Origin: Oasisia sp. SBJ-2009
Lineage: Eukaryota; Annelida; Polychaeta; Sabellida; Siboglinidae
DNA length: 64,000 nucleotides
Reading direction: 5' to 3'
NCBI GenBank assembly: GCA_964017155.1
Contig: OZ024862.1
Location: 35,991,390-36,055,389, forward strand
Shown: in pieces, positions 1-11,800 of the stretch
Numbering within the stretch: position 1 is the first letter of the stretch
Layout: the number at the start of each line of letters is the position of its first letter
Notes under the pieces: generated by a model
What the model saw: the letters and a program-made list of their open reading frames with translations, nothing else
What the model was told of the DNA's origin: nothing
Database searches by the model: none
Position numbers and translations under genes: made by a program

Positions 1-186
1 CTAACTCGTTTGTTTCAGCATGGACTACTGTGAATGCCGTGAAAGCATACAAGATGGTGTCTTTGATAAGCAGTGTGTCTCGCACATCCGACAATAGAGA
101 AAGAACACTTTGAAAACAGTTACTTACATGCTGCACCCGAATGTGTATGCCCCATACTCGAACTATTTGGACCTTATCTTTGAAAC

Positions 187-402
<216 letters not shown>

Positions 403-419
403 TTTGAAACAGCCATTAT

Positions 420-715
420 AGAACACTAACTTAACCCTGACGCGATATATTGATGCGCGAACTCTGTCTTATTTCCCAATAATGGGCAACCGTACCACAG
501 TCTCCAAAACGAGACGAAGACGAAGCTTTGTCAGACTTTAATTTGTCATTAGTAAATATAATTTACCTGCTGGATACACATCGTTTTGGTTAATTGCTTT
601 TCAATTTGTTCTTATCTTGTTCTTTCTAGTATGTCTTAATCAATATATATCCAGATGCGGTTTGCTTACGTCACAATCAAAATTACGCGCGTGAGTTTCG
701 TCAATGGTTACCGGT
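420..715 (+). repeat. Dispersed repeat R1, copy 1
   Basis: Direct-repeat partner of 3620-3910. Shared blocks in the same order include GACGAAGCTTTGTCAG-like text, an ATTTACC block, TTGGTTAATT and TTGCTTACGTCACAATCAAA. The two copies are about 3.2 kb apart and moderately diverged. No ORF was found. Class unknown. Confidence 0.55.
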
Positions 716-857
716 GCAAATGATGTTGACAACGGATGAATGAGGTACCACAATAACTAATCCGACAGAGGGCGGTCTGACACAACTAGGGTCTGTGTGC
801 CGTCTTTTACGTATTCTTTACGTGTGTAAACTGCGGCACCATTTTGCAAACAATTGG

Positions 858-1488
858 TGGAACGCTTGTTTAAATCATCCTACAGTCAGCTGTTGAACTC
901 GCATGACTCCGAAGCCTCACACATTGCTAAATATGGATACAGTCTGACATGTCCGTCAATGTGAAGGTATAATATGTACATTAATGAACATTTACAGCCG
1001 ATGGAACGTCGACTGGTGGCCCGACGACAGGAGTGCTGGCTCGATGCCGAAAAGGATGTTTAAAATCATGTACAGCTCGCCGTATGCATCACACGAGACT
1101 GCTACGTCTTCACACATAGTTAAATATTTATATCGTATAACATGGCCGTCAATATGAAAGCACAATGTCTACTTTAATGTACATTTACAGTCGATGCAAC
1201 GACGCGGGACGTTCGATTGAATTCAGTGCTAAGATGGCGTTGTTTTGGCTGTTCTGTCTATTGAACATACGGCATGCTGTTCTGTCTATTGACCACGCAT
1301 ACGGCATGCCCGCATACAAACTATCGCTGGCTACGCGCCTGCACGGTAAATAGCTAATAATTATATAGGATGATTTAAACAAGCGTTCAGCAAAACATGC
1401 AAACAAATCCACGTTAGTCGCTGGAGGCGCTGATACGCAACTAGGGTCTAGTTGCGTATTAGCGCCTCTAGCGATTAACGTGGATTTG
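858..1488. repeat. Complex inverted and tandem repeat block
   Basis: GCTTGTTTAAATCATCCT near 869 is repeated in inverse at 1366-1385. Inside are two imperfect direct copies of a block ending ACATTTACAGYCGATG (about 890-1020 and 1080-1210). The block ends in a hairpin with 38-bp arms at 1405-1442 and 1450-1487 around a 7-nt loop. The structure looks like MITE debris; no gene is supported. Confidence 0.5.
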
Positions 1489-1506
1489 TGGAAGCCGATG
1501 TAAGTC

Positions 1507-1775
1507 TCGCGCTCGAAAACGAGGTTGGGGGCACATGGGGGCAGGACGTCCATATTCTCCATATTGACATATAGAATTTGTTTAGTTTTTTTAGTTGTAA
1601 TAACCGGACTGTTCACAAATAGTGTTTAACAGTTATGTTGTTCGAAGGATAATTACAAACAGAAGCAGCGGAACATTTTGCCGGTAACAATAGGGCGTGT
1701 TTACAAGTGTCGCGCGCGAAAACGAGGTTGGGGGCAGTTGGGGGCAGGACGTTCATATTCTCCATGTTAACATAT
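1507..1775 (+). repeat. Direct repeat pair, about 65 bp
   Basis: The block at 1507-1572 (AAAACGAGGTTGGGGGCA followed by a CATATTCTCCAT block) recurs at 1710-1775 with a few changes. Between them is unique AT-rich sequence with no ORF. Confidence 0.6.
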
Positions 1776-2080
1776 TATTATGAGAACGATGTGACAGCCT
1801 ATCACAACAGTTCTGTGAGAGTCTTCCCTTTAAAATGATACGATATAAAGGTGTGGACTTAAATTACCTATTTTCAAGAACTTTTTGTACAGCGCATTGA
1901 GCAAAGAATGTTGGAACAGCGCTATATAAATGTCACGATTATGATTATGATGTTCATAATCACGCTACCAGCAACAAGAAGAAACATGTACCTCCGTAGC
2001 TGCTATCCACAATCACCGCCAGTACCAACAGGAAGTTCTGTAGTGAACACAACACAACACAGAATACTACGTTAGTTACA

Positions 2081-3456
2081 CGAATCCAGGACTAAATCCA
2101 CTCCGGACATAATCCCCTAGGACAAAACCCCCTCCGGACAATATCCCCTTATTAAAGTTTCAATTCGGACAACGTAGTGTGTAAAACATATCAAAATCCC
2201 CTCAGGCTCAGATGGAGGTCTTTCATCGATGGTTTGTCTTTTATCGAGACACGAAGTTTCATTGCCAAGACCGCGTCTGGATTAGCGTCGTGACTGTGTG
2301 CTAAATGTCCGATAACTCTCTGGATCCCTGGATCTGTGGTAACTGCGCCTTTACAGCCGATACCTATACGGCACGAACACTCCCATCGTATGGTTGAAAC
2401 TACCAAACATTTCTCCAGTAAGTTTAAAAAATGGGAAACATTACATTTCAATATATTTGAAAATATTTGCTTCCACATGAAAATATATATATATATATAT
2501 GTTGAACTTCTAGGAACTATCGTTCTTCTTGTCCAATCTGTCATTGTTTTATTGCACCAACCTATCAAACCATGATGATTTTCCGTCTGTTTTTCCCAAT
2601 GTCTCCTACGTTATCAGCTACCTTGTCGTACTAAATATGCGTGGATATACTTAAAAATAATAATTAATAAATGAAAATGCGGATAATGCAAGTTGATATC
2701 ATGATTATGAAGTTTGTAGAACTAATTCAGGCTCAGATTATTTTAAACATGAGAATTCCTTTTTGCAAAATATGAGTTTGTTTTGAAGTTGTAGAAATGT
2801 GTAGTTGTAAAAGTTGTCCGTTTTCCAAAAGCCTATGCTGTGCTGTGCTGTGCCGTGCCGTGCCGTGCCGTGCCGTGCCGTGCCGTGCCGTGCCGTGCCG
2901 TGCCGTGCCGTGCCGTGCCGTGCCGTGCCGTGCCGTGCCGTGCCGTGCCGTGCCGTGCCGTGCCGTGCCGTGCCGTGCCGTGCCGTGCCGTGCCGTGCCG
3001 TGCCGTGCCGTGCCGTGCCGTGCCGTGCCGTGCCGTGCCGTGCCGTGCCGTGCCGTGCCGTGGTATGCTATGCTATGCTATGCTATGCTATGCTATGCTA
3101 TGCTATATTTAGTCGTCTTGGACTTGTTCTTCTTGGTGTACGCGTGCCCATCTAGTAGTAGTTTGAGCCCACTCTTCTGACTCTGTATGACTTCCATGGT
3201 TGTATATATTCTGAGCATAGACTGAGTAGACGTATATGTAGACGCTACGCATTTAAAACGACATGCAACCAATCAAGCGCATTCGCGTGAGAGCGTGCGT
3301 CAATCGAATTTAAAAGCAATGAGAACAGTCAGTTGGTGCCGAGCTGTGGATTGGTAAACGGTCCTCGTGATATTTCAAATAAGTGAATTAAGGGGATTTT
3401 GTCGGACGGGATTTTGACTGAGGAATTCTGTCCGGAGGGGATTCTGTCCGGTTACC
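2081..3456. mobile_element. 1.4-kb TIR element containing a pentanucleotide satellite
   Basis: Flanked by 8-bp direct repeats TAGTTACA (2073-2080 and 3457-3464). Both ends are built from inverted, repeated TCCGGACANAATCCCC-like units (2092-2150 on the left, complement at 3395-3450). The interior holds the (CCGTG)n array and no convincing ORF. A hAT-like non-autonomous element is the simplest reading, based on TSD length only. Confidence 0.5.
2836..3104. repeat. (TGCCG)n then (TGCTA)n pentanucleotide array
   Basis: Units drift in blocks: three TGCTG, about 42 TGCCG, then about nine TATGC. A 5-bp unit stays open in several frames, which gives long spurious ORFs of Cys-Arg-Ala-Val-Pro type. It has no coding evidence. 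Confidence 0.9.
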
Positions 3457-3619
3457 TAGTTACATATATGGGAAGCCACCAGAACAACACAATGATTACT
3501 TCATATAATTTACCCGAATAAACGTACTCAATGATGAATGTATGTTTTTACAATTTTTTTCTTTTTATTATCGCTGCAAATGAGTTTCATTTCCAGGACG
3601 TGTTATTGTATTTATTAAG

Positions 3620-3910
3620 ACAATTGTCTTAGGGTTATGAATGCAGGGCCTATATTAGATACTGGCATTATGAAACTAGCCCCCTTACCACAGTTTTCGA
3701 GACGAGACGAGGCTTTGTCAGGCCTTAACTTGCAGGGTACAAACGTGCCATTATTAAATATCACTTTACCTTCTGCATATACATGGTGTTGGTTAATTAC
3801 ACTTTTTCTTTCCTTTTCTTTGGTGTTGATGTGAAAGGTGTTGGAATCGATGTATCGGATAAGTCACGGTTTGCTTACGTCACAATCAAAATTATGCACA
3901 TGACCTCCTT
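3620..3910 (+). repeat. Dispersed repeat R1, copy 2
   Basis: Matches 420-715 in order and orientation (see copy 1), ending with the shared TTGCTTACGTCACAATCAAA block near 3870. The AT-rich stretch from here to about 5520 shows only a (TG)n tract and no gene. Confidence 0.55.
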
Positions 3911-4290
3911 CAAGCTGTCTTTGTTCGAACGGTTAAATATGTGTGAATAACATCAATATTGCTATATAACAGCTGCTACATCAACACAACCACATACAGT
4001 TTTCACTTTAGCAACTTTCGATTTACAGAAATTCTTATGAAATAAGAATTTCAACAAATTAAACAACAAAATGCACAAAAACTCGTTATGTGATCTGCTG
4101 GCAGAATTTCAGCTAAAGCAACTGGTTATTATTGCTTTACTGATTAATAATACTAATAAAGAACAGTATTTGCCTACCCCATATATATATATAGCAATAA
4201 AACCATTCAGAGGTGCATTACAGTTTACAGGACTATACAGATTACCTTAAAGTTAAAAAACATGTAAAATATGTAAAAACAATGTGTACA

Positions 4291-4292
<2 letters not shown>

Positions 4293-4337
<45 letters not shown>
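4293..4337. repeat. (TG)n microsatellite
   Basis: About 22 uninterrupted TG units in otherwise unannotated AT-rich sequence. Confidence 0.9.
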
Positions 4338-4339
<2 letters not shown>

Positions 4340-5523
4340 AGCAAGAACAATATATTTATTTTTGACCCCAACAAGTAATAGTAATAATGGTGCATCAACT
4401 GTATCACAGAAGCCACTCGTAATGTCACACCACAGTTTAATTTGCCTCTCTACATATAAATCTTTTCTTCAGTACGATGTCAATCGATGTATGTATTTAT
4501 GATTTTTTAGATTTAACTGACGTACGCAGCAAATAATGTATATATTATACATGTGTTTATATTTGTGTAAGAGATAATTTTTAAGTAGTACGTACACCAG
4601 AGTAAATATGAAGCATAATATTTTATTTCTAAAACTCATTCTGGGATAACGATTATTATGCACAAGCATTCATTTTATGTTCGCTTTATGAAATTTCAGC
4701 AAAACAAAGGTCACGTGATTGACAGGTCACCTCTGAATCAAATTACTCGCTTCCGATCTTCTAGATCATAGGAGCTACTAAATGCAACTGGATGCGAGGT
4801 CCCAAATCCAAAACAACAGTATTAAACCGAACGTTGTTCACATTGAGTGATAAAGTCGAATTTTTTTAATTCCCCTCATTTGGTTTTAAATCGCATTCAT
4901 CCCAAAACTTTCGGCGTTTCGGGGGCTCGGGGAATGCTCCAGTGACGACTCTTGCCTTGGTTGACACCATTTATGTCCCCAGGAAAACATTTAGAACATT
5001 ACCGCAAAACATTTGTGAACAGCAACTCCTACTGTCTTCCAATATCATTGACTAAGAAAGAACAGGCTTGAAGTGAAGTACTAATTTCAATCCAAAAGAT
5101 AGATGTCGGAGTTGGGGGGGCTTAATTGAAGGATACATTACTGGTAGGGGCTAGAGATAGGATTTAATAACCCCCAAATATTTAAAGAAAGGGTAGATTT
5201 TTGTAGGAACAATGAGATGATGGCGAGCCATAAGCAAGGTACAATGAGGTTTTTAGAGACCATGAAACCTCCAAACCATTTTGCCAAACTACAACATCCT
5301 TTATATGAACTAGCTGCACTAGAAAAATAACAGCTTATATGACACACTTGTTCATTTTATTTCATTTCACACTCAATTCACAGGAGTATCAATTCTAATG
5401 AAACATTTACCAGTGATACAGATATAAACCGTTTCCTTACCAGAAAATATTGATGGTTCCTAATACAACTAATATAGTATATACAAACTGTTATTCTGTG
5501 ATTTTTCCGAAACATAAGCAGCA

Positions 5524-5529
5524 TTTATT
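5524..5529 (-). terminator. AAMP: Candidate poly(A) signal of the AAMP homologue
   Basis: TTTATT on the plus strand reads AATAAA on the minus strand, about 295 nt past the AAMP stop codon. In AT-rich DNA this hexamer is common, so the assignment rests on position only. Confidence 0.35.
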
Positions 5530-5822
5530 AAAATAATGTAAGACAAACCCTGTACACTTGGAGTAAATTTAAAACACATCAATACTACAAACGTGACATC
5601 ATTTAATACATTCACACAATATAGCAAATTCCAAATGCAATAACAGACTACTGCATATAACCTGCAACAAAAATGCATTAGTTTTCAATCACAATGAAAC
5701 AGTTCATGTGATGCCACTGTCACAAATAATACAGTAACTTTCTTGTTTGCATTTCTACCATTGAAGTTGGTGGCAGCCATTTTCCAGTTGTCACGTGACT
5801 GATCACGTGACCTTGCCGTGGT

Positions 5823-8800
5823 CTACCTGTCGAGTGACTGCAGTGTGAATATTCTCACAGACTTGTCTTCGGAGGCAGTGGCCAGAAAACACCCGTCTCT
5901 GAAAGAACAAATGCACTGGAGATAATCCTGAAGAATTCCTCATGTGGCATTATGATACCGCAATGATATCAACATTAAATTATGTCGCTGCGCTGCAATC
6001 CAAGAAACAATCTTACAAAATATTCAACCTCCCAACCTCCCACTCCTGGGAGAGTTTCACAAAACTGTCAACATACAAACCACCCTGAGAAGGTCTGCCA
6101 GCAATAATAATAATACAGTTTTTATATAGCGCTAATTCCTGCATGGTGGATCGATGCGCTGTACAAGAAATATACTAAATGTATATTAATAAAATAAATA
6201 GAAATGTCTATTATATAAATTAATACAAATCATATAAATGTTTAGTTTTAAGATGTACTAGTAAACCTTTGTACATATATTATATAAGTTAATTTAAACT
6301 AAATTAAACACTGCTTTTAAAATGTATAGTACTAAAACTTGGTAAGTAAATTATATAAATTAATATAAAATTAAAACCTTTACTAAAACTGTATACGTAA
6401 ATATATATATATATATATACATAAATCTATAAATTAGCAAGCGTGCACAATGTCAGCCCCTGCATAACTGACAGAGATATTCTGGACATACACACAGACA
6501 GAACACCAAACAGTGACTGCACTAGGTTTTAAAAGTATACAGAAATATGGTGAGATAGCTTAAAAGGCATGGAATCGTATAACCCACAAATAAAATATAT
6601 TTCGTTGGCTCTGTAAACGTGCCTAAATTGAAGACCTCGTTTGGGAAACCAAGACATTCAATACAAACCTTGATACTTTAAAATCGAGAATGCCGTCTGT
6701 GTGACCGAACCACTGCGCCACTCTCTCGCCATTACGACTGTCCCACAGGTGCACAGTGCCATCTAGTGTGCATACGTAGATGAACGGTGCCACCGCGTCC
6801 CACCAGAGGCGCACTATTCCTGCCTGCACAAAGAGGACAGTACCAACGGTAAAGCAGAAATACACATGTATTTGAAGACATTGCTTCGTAGCAGTCATTC
6901 ATTTGTTGACATCTTTACACTACAGTTTAATGCACTATGAGTTAGTATTTTCTTTTTACACAATGACTTTTTTTATATATTATATTATTAATCTTAGTAA
7001 TTATTATTATTATTGTAGTGTACCTGTTTTGTTTTTAATTTCACATGTATAATAATACTTATAAAGAAAAACTTTTTTTATGTTTCAGTGTATCATTACT
7101 AGTTATTATTATTACTATTATTATTTAATCAGTATATGCAGACTTATTATCATAATGTTTAGCTATTTAGAATGTCATATATGTACACATCTGTGAACGG
7201 GACCGCCATCCCAGATTTGATGGTGTCAATAGTTTTATTATTATTAAGATTAGTCTTCCAAAGATTGTACAGCCAACCACCCTCTTAGTAATAATATTAT
7301 AGTATGGTATGTATACTCATCATCGATTGTAATAATGTATACTGATTTTTAGAGAGGGTATTTCCATGTGGATATTCTTATATCAGCTTATTGAAGACAC
7401 TACTGTCATTTGTGAATGAGAAATTCAGCACAGGCACCAATGAAGAAGCTGTAGCTGTTTACATTGTGCCTGAAGTAAACATCTTAGAGTAAACACTGCA
7501 AATTATTTAGCTCTTTACGTGCAATTTTATGTGTTTTAAATTGATGCTAACATTGCAGACTCCTGTGAATGGGGCTTTAGCCATGGATTTTGTTACGAAA
7601 CAAAAAACAACCTTAGCATCTTCAAATGAGAAGTGTGTGCTTCTGTAATATGTAGCTTGTTACTAGTGTAACAACGTTAGCGTGTCGTAACAATGTTAGT
7701 GTGTCGTAACAATGTTAGTGTGTCTTAACAATGTTAGTGTGTCATAACAATGTTAGTGTGTCGCACCCACCTCATGTTTACACTGGTGTCTCAGTATATG
7801 TGTTGACACATCCCACAAGCCCAGGTTCCCGTCCAGAGCACCAATTGCAATTAAATTTTGCCTACATATAAATAAAAAAAGTTGCTTTCATAAACACAAC
7901 AATTGCAAGCAAACCCCATGCAAGAAAACGAATACAGAACCTCCTTGATCTGTACACGATCCCACAGTGTGTGGCTTTGTGATTTTACAGATAAATGAAT
8001 CATGGCCATATATGGGTAGCACTTTTGTATTTTGTCTTAATGAGTTAAAAATATATAGTGCTTTTTCAGCTAAACCTTTTTTTCTACGGTAACTAGCAAC
8101 ATTTTTCATTATTCTGAACAAATATTGGCAAAATATTAAATACTGCCATTCGTCTTTTAGTAATAATAGTTGGTCGTAAACACAAAAAGCTATCACAATC
8201 TGGCAGCAAACCACGTGTATTTTTCGTCAAAAGACAAGATGCACCCCCGTGTCTAGCCTTGATTCACATATTTTCTAAGATGATATGTTGTATAATATCC
8301 ACTATACCAAGTAACCAAATCTACTAACAGTGTCAATGTGTCCTACATACATTTTTGAGAATCCGACTGCTTCAACAGAGTTTTTGTCTGTGTCTAGCCT
8401 TGATTCACATATTCTCTAAGATGATGCGTTGCTAGTATAATATCCACTATACCAAGTAACCAAATCTACTAACAGTGTCAATGTGTCCTACATACATTTT
8501 TGAGAATCCGACTGCTTCAACAGAGTTTTTGTCTGCGCCCTCAGTAGAGCTGTTGTCAAATGTCGCAATCACCTGCACAAACATTACAACACACATGGTC
8601 AGTTACTGTACGGAAGAACATCTGCCTGAGAATTAGAAGATAACTGAGTCATGGTTCTTGATGGGCACTTGACTATTTACTTCATCGTTAACTATTTAGT
8701 GGAACTTTGCTATTATGTTCATGCCTGTGTGTTGGAAGTTACCTGAATAGTGACATAAACAGAAACATTCTCTCAGTTAAGAAATACAAAAGGACTAGCT

Positions 8801-11800
8801 GACATAACAATATATCAGTGAGGGGACATTACATACAGAAAGTATTCATTCTCATACAGAACTATGACTGACTGGAACAGATATCTGCTGACTGTATGAA
8901 CGCAAGCAGCATGAATATAGAATATACCTCAGAAGGGTGGGACCCACAGATAGAAGGGATAATTTTTTTGATATGCCAATGGCTTTCTTGCTACCATCTA
9001 GAATAAAATATCCTGATGGCGATCTTGTTTAGATCGCTGTTATGATTTCTGTACAGTGCTTTTGAGAATGTTAGCAAAGAAAACATTAATGTCTATTCAC
9101 CAGAGATGAAATACAATTCATCCAGCACCCAGCTAAGTAACTGTAATCTCAGTTTCATTTCAGATGAGAGAAGATCAAAAGGAGCACTCGACAGACCTTT
9201 CCAGACACTGAATTCACCAATTTGGTTCGGCCATCGGTGGAGCCCGTGGCAACGATCACGTTGTCATGGTGACAGGCGAGACAGGTCACCGTGTCCGTGT
9301 GGCAGCCTGGGGTAGATAAAACAACACAAATATATAAACATAATTGTTATATGATATAAAATGTCTTTACCGACTCAATATTAACATGGGTTCTTCTGTG
9401 GAAACATCTGAGACAGTGGTGAACTAAAGGAGCTCCTAGTAACAATCAAGAATGATGAATTCAAGGAGATCCTTGTCTAGTTAGAAGTGAGGTGATAGTG
9501 ATCTCAAGGAGCTCCTTGTCTTGTAAGAAGTGAGGTGATAGCCTCAGTTACCCAGGCTCCATGAGGTGGCAGCACACTTTTAAGCCCCTCAACTCTGCCT
9601 GGGAAAATTAATGGTCTGCATTTGTTAACCACCAGGGTGGCCTTACCCCAGATTAGGGTAGAGACGCTGATTGGCTCTCAGGCCAACTATGAAATAGAAA
9701 TTCAAATAATGATATACTTTTACAAGATAATGATATCCTATGAAAATTATTCAACATTAAACGTCTATTAACACAAAAATAAGTAACAATTATAATTTAC
9801 AGTTGTTTATAAAATAAGAATTAACACAGGATTAACCAGTATCCATGAGGTGGCAGCATCGTATAGATCATGCGGATAAATATTCAAAAGCCGGTAGAAA
9901 CACCAGGCTGTCTTCTCGGCGTAGTTCCACAACCGACCGGCAGTCGGTTAAGCGAGACTAGTGAGATGATAGTGATCTCAAAGACCTTCTTGTCTTGTAA
10001 GAAGTAAAATATAATGATGGATGTCCTTGTCTGGTGGGTCCATCAGGTGTGTGAAAAGATGCACACTGTAATATGATTGTTACCTTTTATTTATTATTTT
10101 ATACTTACCAGTGAGTGTGCGTAAGGGTGTTCCCGCCTTTAGGTCCCAAACCTTCACAGACCCATCCTCATACCCTGCACAGGCTCTCTTCCCTGAAGAC
10201 ACGACAACCACCAGTCAGACATGTTACACATTACAAACACATAGTCAGCACGGAATCAGGTTCAACATTTGAGAAGCTTGTTGGATACGGTCATTAAAGA
10301 CTGTTTCATGTATTAACACAAGGATTACCGTTAGCAACAGAAATTAACAGCATAATTAATATATCTCACCAAGACCCTGTGAAAATTGCCTGGAACAGAG
10401 ACATTGTACTAAGCAGAGGACAGATGAACACTTTTTACATCAATTCCAAATCCCTGAGGCATCTGAACTTTTTTGCAATGTATTTAGAGTGTCACATTTT
10501 ACAATGTTACCTCATTGTAAAAACTATTTTATTTAAACTTGAAATATTTTCTACTCCGCAGCATTAACGTTATACACATAAATCCTTGTTTTTTTATTAT
10601 TTTTATGTACAGTACTAATGCTAACTGCTGTCATCAGTGTGATCACAGATGTGAATATTTTCTAAAAACATTTTCTCTGACCAACTCCACTAAACGGGAG
10701 GAATGTATGTATGTAACATATTCGAGACATAATGGTGAAATATATGGAACAGCCGTTTACACCTTAGCTAAAAGAGTTGTCAGTCAGACGGACCTTCATC
10801 ATTGTTAAGTTGGTGGTTCTACTGATGGTTCACATAGTATTATAAAATGTAAATATGTCAGTTTTAGATGCATGAATTTGAAATGACTTTTTAAATAGAT
10901 AACTGCACAGAATTACTTTTCTGACCGAAACACTGAAAATCTCAGACCTAAGGATGGACAAAACTTTCAAAATACCATGTGGAATATGATACAAGAATAG
11001 AACAAGGAGAGGTGGAAATTTCCGACACACCGTCAGGGAAGATTTCCCCAGTCCCGCAGGCACATCCGTGTCCCTGAAACGTCTTGCAGTCTCCGCCCGG
11101 CATCTTCCACATCCACATGTCTCCGTCTGCCGTACCGGCCAGCAACACCGGCGCACCCTGGTGCCACTCCAGCCACTGCACGGACACCGAAACAGACGGT
11201 GGCCAAAACCAGAATAGCATAAATTAACATTTTAAATGTAACTGGTTCTAATAACTAACTAGGAGTGTGGCAAAAGTTTAACTACTGATTGTGACGGAAT
11301 ACACAAGATTATAAACAAATCAGTAAATTTCTTCAAGTAAAATAAATACAAACAAATAAAAACACAATTAAAACAGTTACTAAACCACAATCATGATTTA
11401 AAAGATTGCACAACTGCTTATTATTATAATTATTTTAAACTGCCTAATAGTAAAAACATTTCTCGTGTACACATATTCTGCAATACAATTCCGTAAAAAA
11501 AATAGCTAGACATTGTACATTAAAGGACAAAAAAAGGCTACGGCTTCGTGTCATACACCTAATAGAGTTTATACAAAGTAACAATTTCCACATATACTCA
11601 ACTTTTTAACGCCAGCGGTTTACTGAGAATGTGGGTCAACAACTTCGAGTCTTCGACAGTTCGTTCAGTTGGCGTGACATCTAGCAGCTGCTTATAGACG
11701 TATATCTAAATCTGTGGTTAAATCTATGGTAAACTTTAGTAATTATGCCTTAGTGTTCGGCATACGGTTGCAATAATAGTTGAAAAAACCGGTAGTATTG

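Noticed and set aside
2797..3180. Three overlapping ORFs of Cys-Arg-Ala-Val-Pro repeats
   Set aside because: A 5-bp unit without stop stays open in every frame; no initiation context or non-repeat domain.
6640..6670. Alternative donor for AAMP exon 10 after DFK
   Set aside because: Using GTATCAAG would break the phase into the last exon; the GTTTGT donor keeps it and continues the WD blade.
10539..10808. 89-codon plus-strand ORF
   Set aside because: Lies in an AAMP intron, no family resemblance, AT-rich composition.
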